Shown in pieces: positions 1-4,630 of a stretch of DNA of 8,660 bases (its first letter is position 1; the number at the start of each line of letters is the position of its first letter). The notes under the pieces are model-generated. The model searched no databases. It was not told where the DNA came from and saw nothing but the letters and a program-made list of their open reading frames with translations. Made by a program: the position numbers and the translations under genes. The DNA is taken from positions 22,273 through 30,932 of the forward strand of contig DLOQ01000160.1 of the NCBI GenBank assembly GCA_002479655.1, written 5' to 3'. Origin of the DNA: Lachnospiraceae bacterium UBA7480. Its GTDB lineage: Bacteria > Bacillota > Clostridia > Lachnospirales > Lachnospiraceae.

Positions 1-48
1 TAAAGATTTTAAAATAAAAGTAAATATTGTTTAAATGGCGGAAAAATC

Positions 49-1011
49 ATGAGTGGAATAAAAATCAATGGAACAACAGGATTACTTGGCTTGTTAGGCA
101 ATCCGGTGGAACATTCCGTTTCCCCCGTACTGCATGCCGCGCTTGCCGAAAAGAATAACGACAATTATGCGTATCTTGCTTTTCGTGTGGAGCAGGAACG
201 GTTAAAGGCAGCGGTAGAGGGCGCGTATGCGCTTGGCGCGAAAGGGCTGAATGTGACTGTCCCCTATAAAAAAGAAGTTATGCAGTATCTTTATGAAATA
301 GATGAAAAAGCGGAGATCCTTGGAGCTGTCAATACCTTGGTGTGCACGGAACATGGTTATAAAGGCTACAATACGGATATGCCGGGATTATACAGAGCCA
401 TGCGCTATGACGGCGTATCATTGGAAGGAAAAAATGTTGTCGTCATCGGCGCGGGCGGTGTCGCCAACGCTGTGATCGGGATGTTATTTGAGGCGAATGT
501 AAAGAAGATCCTTATATTAAACCGCACAAAGGAAAAGGCGGAGCAGCTGGCTGAGCGTTTTCAAAAGGCATATGCCGGCAGGGAAACCGTGGTAAGGACT
601 GCCTCTTATGAAGAAGATTATCCGGCAGTCATGGATGAAATGTCACGGGATGCAGCCGGGACAGGTCACACAGCGCAATCGGAAGCTTCCGGGAGAGAAA
701 AAAAGAAGGACTGGCTTGCCATCCAGGCGACAAGCGTGGGTATGAGTCCGAAGACGGATGAAGCTGCAATTGAGAAGGATGTGTTTTATGACAGGATCGC
801 ATGCGGTTATGATCTTATTTTCAATCCTTATGAAACAAAATTTATGAAACTGGTGAAGGAACACGGGGGAGAAAGCTATAATGGACTTCGGATGCTTTTA
901 TTTCAGGGAATCTATGCCTATGAGCTTTGGAATGATATCTCCATTCCGGACGAATGGGCGGCAGATGTATTGCAGCAGATGAAAGAAGCGATGGGGATCA
1001 CAAAAACATAA
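49..1011 (+). CDS. aroE: Shikimate dehydrogenase (NADP+)
   Basis: Reduces 3-dehydroshikimate to shikimate with NADPH in the cytoplasm, the fourth step of the chorismate pathway. The N-terminal substrate domain shows the SxS shikimate-binding pair (S23, S25), the NVTVPYK motif (68-74) with the catalytic lysine K74, N95 in VNT, and D110 in NTD. The nucleotide-binding domain has the glycine loop GAGGVAN (134-140) and NRT (158-160), a signature of NADP-preferring enzymes. ATSVGM (228-233) and the late YNGLRMLLFQG block (277-287, Q286) complete the family pattern. At 320 residues it is longer than the usual 270-290, because of a hydrophilic insert around residues 195-221. The ATG is preceded by GGCGGA six bases upstream. 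aroK follows after 65 bp, so the two are probably co-transcribed. The identification is firm; AroE rather than the quinate-type paralogue YdiB is inferred from the aroK/aroQ neighbours. Confidence 0.95.
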   Translation: MSGIKINGTTGLLGLLGNPVEHSVSPVLHAALAEKNNDNYAYLAFRVEQERLKAAVEGAYALGAKGLNVTVPYKKEVMQYLYEIDEKAEILGAVNTLVCTEHGYKGYNTDMPGLYRAMRYDGVSLEGKNVVVIGAGGVANAVIGMLFEANVKKILILNRTKEKAEQLAERFQKAYAGRETVVRTASYEEDYPAVMDEMSRDAAGTGHTAQSEASGREKKKDWLAIQATSVGMSPKTDEAAIEKDVFYDRIACGYDLIFNPYETKFMKLVKEHGGESYNGLRMLLFQGIYAYELWNDISIPDEWAADVLQQMKEAMGITKT

Positions 1012-1076
1012 GATCGTCGCGGACGGATGCGGGAACGTCAGAAATATTGTATCAGATAAAGGAAAAATAGGAATTT

Positions 1077-1607
1077 ATGAAGCATAATATTATTTTGATC
1101 GGTTATATGGGCAGCGGAAAATCTACAATTGCAAAGGAACTTCATAGAGTGACAGGCATGGAGGTCATTGATGCGGATGCAGCGATCGTAGAGGAGCAGG
1201 GGAGAAGCATCAACGAGATCTTTCAGACGGATGGGGAGACGGCGTTTCGCGATCTTGAGACAGATCTTTTAAGACGCTTGTCAGAAAGAACATCTGATTA
1301 TATCCTTTCTACCGGCGGCGGTATGCCGCTTCGGGAAGAAAACCGGACGATCTTAAAAAATCTCGGAATTGTTTTTTTCCTGAAAGCGGACACCGACACG
1401 ATCTTTGAACGCATCAAAGAGGATACGCAGCGACCATTGCTGCAGGGTACGGATCAGCGGGCAAAGATTGCCAGGATGCTGGAAGAACGTACTCCGATAT
1501 ATGAATGTGCGGCGGATCATGTGATTGAGACGGATGGCAGGACAGTGAATGAGATTGCCTGGGAGATCATCCACATACGGGCAATTGTAAAACAGGGTAT
1601 ATTTTAA
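1077..1607 (+). CDS. aroK: Shikimate kinase
   Basis: Phosphorylates shikimate to shikimate 3-phosphate with ATP, the step right after AroE. The 176-residue length is standard. Visible motifs are the Walker A loop GYMGSGKS (9-16, K15), the DAD motif (32-34) that binds Mg2+ and shikimate, R58 in FRDLE, and the GGG triplet (80-82) of the shikimate site. The lid arginine R119 sits in RPLL, and R138 in ERTPIY is the usual second substrate arginine. The ATG at 1077 has AGGA four bases upstream. It lies 65 bp after aroE and 56 bp before the aroQ frame, with no convincing terminator in between, which fits one aromatic-biosynthesis transcript. Nothing in it is truncated or unusual. The symbols aroK and aroL are used interchangeably for this family in Firmicutes. 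Confidence 0.95.
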   Translation: MKHNIILIGYMGSGKSTIAKELHRVTGMEVIDADAAIVEEQGRSINEIFQTDGETAFRDLETDLLRRLSERTSDYILSTGGGMPLREENRTILKNLGIVFFLKADTDTIFERIKEDTQRPLLQGTDQRAKIARMLEERTPIYECAADHVIETDGRTVNEIAWEIIHIRAIVKQGIF

Positions 1608-1618
1608 TTTTAAAATAT
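1599..1618. repeat. AT-only perfect inverted repeat over the aroK stop codon
   Basis: Two 9-base arms (ATATTTTAA and TTAAAATAT) flank a 2-base centre. The left arm includes the last codons and TAA stop of aroK. All pairs are A-T, so an RNA hairpin would be weak and there is no clear U tract after it. It could be a protein-binding palindrome or chance in AT-rich spacer DNA. Confidence 0.3.
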
Positions 1619-1669
1619 GATATATTGAAATGGTAAGTTTATCAAAAATCTGCAGAATGGAGCATGTTT

Positions 1670-2110
1670 ATGAAACTATTGATCATCAATGGACCTAATC
1701 TGAATTTCCTGGGGATCAGGGAAAAGGAAATATATGGTCAGCAGGATTATGATTATCTGCTGCGGATAATAGAGGAAAAAGCAAAGGAATTGCAATGTCA
1801 GGTGGAGGTCTTTCAGTCCAATCATGAGGGGGCTTTGATCGACAGGATACAGGATGCATATTCTGATGGCACGGAGGGGATCATTATTAATCCCGGCGCT
1901 TATACGCACTATAGCTATGCTATCCATGATGCATTGGCAAGCGTGACGATGCCGAAGGTGGAGATCCATATCTCCGATATCAATGCAAGAGAGGAGTTCC
2001 GTAAGGTTTCGGTGACTGCGCCCGCCTGTGATCATCAGATCGTGGGGAAGGGACTGCAGGGATATCTTCTGGCGATGGAATGGATGGTAGAATATACGCG
2101 AAAGCAATGA
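1670..2110 (+). CDS. aroQ: 3-dehydroquinate dehydratase, type II
   Basis: Dehydrates 3-dehydroquinate to 3-dehydroshikimate, supplying the AroE substrate; type II enzymes form dodecamers. From the chosen start it is 146 residues, typical for the family. It opens with KLLIINGPNLNFLG and has the catalytic tyrosine Y22 on the flexible loop (R17 to G23). Further motifs are the QSNHEG block (49-54), INPGAYTHYSYAIHDAL with N74, the catalytic-site pair E98/H100 in VEIHISD, and R111. An in-frame ATG six bases upstream (1664) is possible, but GGAG at 1659-1662 sits one base from that ATG and seven bases from ATG 1670. The family also normally begins at the MKLLIINGPN methionine, so 1670 is preferred. 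It is the last of the three aromatic-pathway genes here. Confidence 0.94.
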   Translation: MKLLIINGPNLNFLGIREKEIYGQQDYDYLLRIIEEKAKELQCQVEVFQSNHEGALIDRIQDAYSDGTEGIIINPGAYTHYSYAIHDALASVTMPKVEIHISDINAREEFRKVSVTAPACDHQIVGKGLQGYLLAMEWMVEYTRKQ

Positions 2111-2172
2111 TGCAGTGAATAGGGCGAAGCCTATACCATGTGCAAAGCACATGGGTATTAAGGTGCACTGCG
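2111..2172. repeat. Compact three-way-junction palindromic element after aroQ
   Basis: Starting the base after the aroQ stop, TGCAGTG (2111-2117) can pair with CACTGCG (2166-2172) as a closing stem. Inside it lie two hairpins: ATAGG/CCTAT (2119-2123 with 2130-2134) and a strong one, CCATGTGC/GCACATGG (2136-2143 with 2147-2154, AAA loop), extendable by ATA/TAT past a bulged G. No U run follows, so it is not a classical intrinsic terminator. It could be a REP-like repeat, an RNA processing or stabilising element at the aroQ 3' end, or an unassigned structured RNA. I do not recognise the family. Confidence 0.5.
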
Positions 2173-2254
2173 GATATGATAGAACATAAGAATTAAAATG
2201 ATGGATGTCAATAAAGCGATATTGTGAAAAATTAATATAGATACGAGGTGGAAC

Positions 2255-2506
2255 ATGTTAGAATATAAATATGATACGCAGTTATTAATTGAGGGCAGCG
2301 ATCTTGACGAGGATGAGATCAACGACTATATTACGGAGCATTTTAAGGGAGACTGTCTGCTGGCGGTCGGAGATGAGGAACTGATCAAAATACATTTTCA
2401 TACGAATGAGCCGTGGCAGGTCTTGGAGTATTGCGCCTCTCTTGGTGAAATTTATGATATTGTCATTGAGGATATGGACAGACAGTCAAGGGGACTTCAG
2501 GGATAG
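2255..2506 (+). CDS. Stand-alone FakA/YloV middle-domain-like small protein
   Basis: An 83-residue protein resembling the segment that follows the DAK2 kinase domain in FakA/YloV-type fatty acid kinase subunits. The resemblance rests on TQLLIEG near the start, GDCLLAVGDEELIKIHFHT (32-50, matching the GDS-vvvGDd-lvKvHvHT pattern), NEPWQVLEY, and the ending GEIYDIVIEDMDRQ that echoes GxxxxIxIxNMxxQ. This is recognition from memory, not a search. It lacks the DAK2 kinase domain and any FakB/DegV partner nearby, so it cannot itself be a kinase. The frame is intact and has a strong site GAGGTGG (2245-2251) before the ATG, so it looks like a maintained gene, not debris. It may be co-transcribed with the glycosyltransferase 60 bp downstream. 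Its function is unknown; binding a small ligand or protein partner would be a guess. Confidence 0.72.
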   Translation: MLEYKYDTQLLIEGSDLDEDEINDYITEHFKGDCLLAVGDEELIKIHFHTNEPWQVLEYCASLGEIYDIVIEDMDRQSRGLQG

Positions 2507-2566
2507 AACAATTGATTATCAATTATTTTGAAATCACTTATTATTAAGATAAAGAGGGGAAATACC

Positions 2567-3298
2567 ATGACTATGGAAAAGAACGATTTGAAACTTACAG
2601 TGATTATTCCTTGCTATAATGAAAAGGATACGCTGGAAAAATGTCTGGATGCAGTGAGGGACTGTGGGTTGGAGAATGTTGAGATTATTGTGATCGATGA
2701 TTGTTCGACAGATGGCACAAGGGAATTGATCAAGGAAAAATTGATGCCTAAAATTGACAAGGTGCTTTTCCATAAGAGAAACTGCGGGAAAGGAAGGGCG
2801 CTCCGATCCGGATTTCGGGCGGCAACAGGAGATCTGGTCGTTGTGCAGGATGCCGATCTGGAGTATGATCCCAAGGATTATCAGAAATTGATGCTGCCTT
2901 TTGTAACGGGGAGAATGGATGCGGACGTTGTCTATGGTTCCAGATATATGAGAGGCGGATATTATATGATCAAGCATTTCTGGCATAGTCTGGGAAATAA
3001 AATGCTGACGATCATGTCCAATATCTTTTCCGATCTTGCGTTAACGGATATGGAGACATGCTATAAAATGTTTAAGAGAGAGATTATTCAGAATATAAAA
3101 TTGGAAGAAAACCGGTTTGGATTTGAGCCGGAGGTCACAGCAAAGCTAGCTAAAATGCATTGTAAGATCTATGAAGTTCCTATTTCCTATTATCCCAGAG
3201 ATTACAGTGAGGGAAAGAAAATTGGCTTAAAGGATGCATTTCGGGCATTTTATTGTATCATAAAATATAATTTATTTTGCGGGGATGCTTCGCATTGA
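2567..3298 (+). CDS. Family 2 glycosyltransferase, Dpm1/polyprenyl-phosphate type
   Basis: Predicted cytoplasmic GT-A fold enzyme of 243 residues that transfers a sugar from a nucleotide donor, probably to a lipid phosphate carrier or a surface glycan. The start of the domain is TVIIPCYNEKDTL (11-23). D44/D45 in VIDDCSTDGT bind the nucleotide, GKGRALRSGF (74-83) follows, and the DAD metal-binding triad is at 95-97. GSRYMRGG (124-131), DMETCYKMF (161-169) and RFGFEPEV (183-190) are typical of Dpm1-like members. There is no C-terminal membrane segment, unlike GtrB/ArnC relatives. An upstream in-frame TTG (2528) is not preferred: ATG 2567 has AGAGGGGA ending six bases before it. The acceptor cannot be told from sequence, and no glycan operon surrounds it. 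It is followed by a fresh promoter, so it likely ends its transcription unit. Confidence 0.9.
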   Translation: MTMEKNDLKLTVIIPCYNEKDTLEKCLDAVRDCGLENVEIIVIDDCSTDGTRELIKEKLMPKIDKVLFHKRNCGKGRALRSGFRAATGDLVVVQDADLEYDPKDYQKLMLPFVTGRMDADVVYGSRYMRGGYYMIKHFWHSLGNKMLTIMSNIFSDLALTDMETCYKMFKREIIQNIKLEENRFGFEPEVTAKLAKMHCKIYEVPISYYPRDYSEGKKIGLKDAFRAFYCIIKYNLFCGDASH

Positions 3299-3330
3299 CA
3301 GATAGTGGAATTATTTGTATTGGCGTATGG

Positions 3331-3359
3331 TTGAAAAAATCCAATTAATAGAGTATAAT
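3331..3359 (+). promoter_or_regulatory. Sigma-A type promoter for the zinc-ribbon/SH3 pair
   Basis: TTGAAA (3331-3336) and a perfect TATAAT (3354-3359) are separated by 17 bp. Transcription would begin near 3366, about 40 nt before the zinc-ribbon ATG. The leader carries two tandem purine-rich sites, GAGGAGG (3391-3397) and AGAGGG (3399-3404). Confidence 0.75.
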
Positions 3360-3407
3360 AGATACAATGATTGACGAAATCTGTTAAAATGAGGAGGAAG
3401 AGGGCAA

Positions 3408-3878
3408 ATGGCTTTTTTTGACAAGGTAGGGGCTACGATTTCAAATTTTGGCAATGATGTATCCAACAAGACAAAATCTATGATGGAGGTAAGTAATCTG
3501 AACTCTCAGCTGAAGAGCTGCGAGGAATCTTTAAATGCTTATTATCGAGAGGTTGGCAAGGTGTTTTACGAGCAGAATAAAGAGCATCCGTTGCCGGAAT
3601 ACGCAGAACAGTTTGCCCATATCAAGGAAGCGGAAGAGGCAATCGATCATATAGAGGCTTCCATCCGCCGGGCGAAAGGAACGAAGATGTGTCAGAATTG
3701 CGGCGCGGAGGTTGCGTCGGATACAAAGTTCTGTCCGACCTGCGGTAAGGAAGTTGATAATAATGCAGCCTGCAATGCTCAGGCGGAGGTAGTAACGGGA
3801 GCAAAATGTCCTAAATGCGGCGCCGCGCTCAAGGTCGGTGCATCCTTCTGCAGCAGCTGCGGCAATAAGACGGAATAA
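3408..3878 (+). CDS. Double zinc-ribbon protein with helical N-terminus
   Basis: A 156-residue protein of unknown function. The N-terminal 90 residues are rich in charged and helix-forming residues and likely form a helical hairpin or coiled coil (roughly 25-90), with no membrane segment. Two zinc ribbons follow, each with paired CxxCG knuckles: C95/C98 with C109/C112, and C134/C137 with C148/C151. Each would bind one Zn2+. The spacing matches the common zinc_ribbon_2 and double zinc-ribbon families, which usually mediate protein contacts and are not catalytic. It has its own promoter and a very strong ribosome site, so it is probably well expressed. The next gene starts 18 bp after its stop, which suggests the two act together or are co-regulated at the cell envelope; that link is inferred from context alone. 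Confidence 0.85.
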   Translation: MAFFDKVGATISNFGNDVSNKTKSMMEVSNLNSQLKSCEESLNAYYREVGKVFYEQNKEHPLPEYAEQFAHIKEAEEAIDHIEASIRRAKGTKMCQNCGAEVASDTKFCPTCGKEVDNNAACNAQAEVVTGAKCPKCGAALKVGASFCSSCGNKTE

Positions 3879-3896
3879 GGAGTATACATATTAATT

Positions 3897-4385
3897 ATGA
3901 AAAAACAGACAATCAGTGCGCTGCTGACAGCTTTGATGATCTGTCTGACCATTGCGATCGTGGTTGTGATCGTCCGAATACAGATGAGAGGAGCGCCGCC
4001 GGAAGAGGCTGCTGGCTCCGATAGTTATATTGTGCAGGAAGGCTTTGATTCACAGGATTCTGTGTCAGACGATCAGTCGGTTGAGAAGCCGTCCGAGGCG
4101 GTTACTGTATTGGTGGCTGTTCCTAACACAAACTCAAGCGTGAATGTCAGAAGCGGACCGGGTACGGAATATAATCGTCTGGGGTCGGCATATTCCAATA
4201 ATGAATATGAGGTTTTGGAGATCCTGTCAAATGGATGGACCAAGCTGCTGTATTCCGATCAGGAAGCATATATCTATAGTGAATATGTAGACTATAAGCT
4301 GCGTACAACAGATAATGGAAGTGTATTATATGATACTCCAAGCGAGGCAGACCTTGCGGGATATAAGAGTGGTGCGACAGAATAA
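3897..4385 (+). CDS. Membrane-anchored SH3-like (SH3b) domain protein
   Basis: A 162-residue protein with one N-terminal hydrophobic segment (about 7-27, preceded by KKQ) that is either an uncleaved anchor or a signal sequence. An acidic, serine-rich linker (33-70) follows. A bacterial SH3 domain (about 80-131) opens with the hallmark VNVRSGPGTEYNRLG and ends with AYIYSEYV. Such domains usually lie outside the membrane and bind cell-wall peptides, so a peptidoglycan-linked role is likely. No catalytic domain is attached. The ATG is a poor match to its ribosome site: AAGGAG (3877-3882), overlapping the preceding stop, is 14 bases upstream, and no other start codon lies between. Translational coupling with the zinc-ribbon gene would explain this. 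Transcription ends at the 4453-4490 terminator. Confidence 0.85.
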   Translation: MKKQTISALLTALMICLTIAIVVVIVRIQMRGAPPEEAAGSDSYIVQEGFDSQDSVSDDQSVEKPSEAVTVLVAVPNTNSSVNVRSGPGTEYNRLGSAYSNNEYEVLEILSNGWTKLLYSDQEAYIYSEYVDYKLRTTDNGSVLYDTPSEADLAGYKSGATE

Positions 4386-4452
4386 ATGATGTAATATGCG
4401 TTAAAAAGATATCAGGTTAAAAATTAAGAAACAAATAAGAAAACATCAAAAT

Positions 4453-4490
4453 AAAAACGACGGTATGGATTGTGATACCGTCGTTTTTTT
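4453..4490. terminator. Strong intrinsic terminator, probably bidirectional
   Basis: A perfect 14-bp stem (AAAAACGACGGTAT at 4453-4466 with 4475-4488) has an 8-base loop and ends in a T run to 4490. It lies 67 bp past the SH3 gene. Read on the minus strand it also ends in five U residues, so it can stop the convergent penicillin-binding protein transcript too. Confidence 0.9.
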
Positions 4491-4499
4491 GTATGCGCA

Positions 4500-4541
4500 G
4501 GCCCGCATATGGAAGTTTGCTGTTGACGCAGTATGCGGGCC
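4500..4541. other. GC-rich hairpin in the convergent spacer
   Basis: GGCCCGCATA (4500-4509) pairs perfectly with TATGCGGGCC (4532-4541) across a 22-base loop. TATGCG at 4492-4497 can compete for the CGCATA arm (4504-4509). Neither strand has an adjacent U run, so on its own it is not an intrinsic terminator. For the minus-strand PBP transcript it could act as a 3' stabilising or pausing hairpin ahead of the terminator. Confidence 0.5.
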
Positions 4542-4548
4542 GCGCGGC

Positions 4549-4577
4549 GAACAGGGGAGAAGGTCATTCCCCTGCTC
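4549..4577. other. Hairpin downstream of the PBP gene
   Basis: GAACAGGGGA (4549-4558) and TCCCCTGCTC (4568-4577) form a 10-base-pair stem with one mismatch on this strand (a G-U wobble on the PBP strand) and a 9-base loop. It lies about 55 bases past the PBP stop with no U run. With the two hairpins before it, it gives the PBP mRNA a structured 3' end. Confidence 0.4.
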
Positions 4578-4630
4578 AATTAATATATGGTTTGTACAAT
4601 TATTTGCCGGCAGTTGTAAAAGATACTCTG

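Noticed and set aside
1..3. TAA at the window edge as the stop codon of an upstream gene
   Set aside because: Three bases cannot show a reading frame. The first 48 bases hold only AT-rich spacer and the aroE ribosome site.
1676..2152. A 158-codon minus-strand frame over aroQ
   Set aside because: It overlaps the whole aroQ gene, has no ribosome site, and its hydrophobic, histidine-rich translation is typical of an antisense shadow.
2198..2227. A nine-codon frame before the FakA-like gene
   Set aside because: It is too short, has no ribosome site and no structure linking it to the next gene.
2510..2529. AATTG/CAATT hairpin followed by ATTTT after the small FakA-like gene
   Set aside because: The stem is five bp and almost all A-T, too weak to call a terminator.
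2528..2566. Upstream TTG start for the glycosyltransferase
   Set aside because: It has no ribosome site, while ATG 2567 has AGAGGGGA at six bases, and the family domain begins just after it.
3371..3390. TTGACG with TAAAAT as a second promoter before the zinc-ribbon gene
   Set aside because: The spacer is only 8 bp, too short for a sigma-A promoter.
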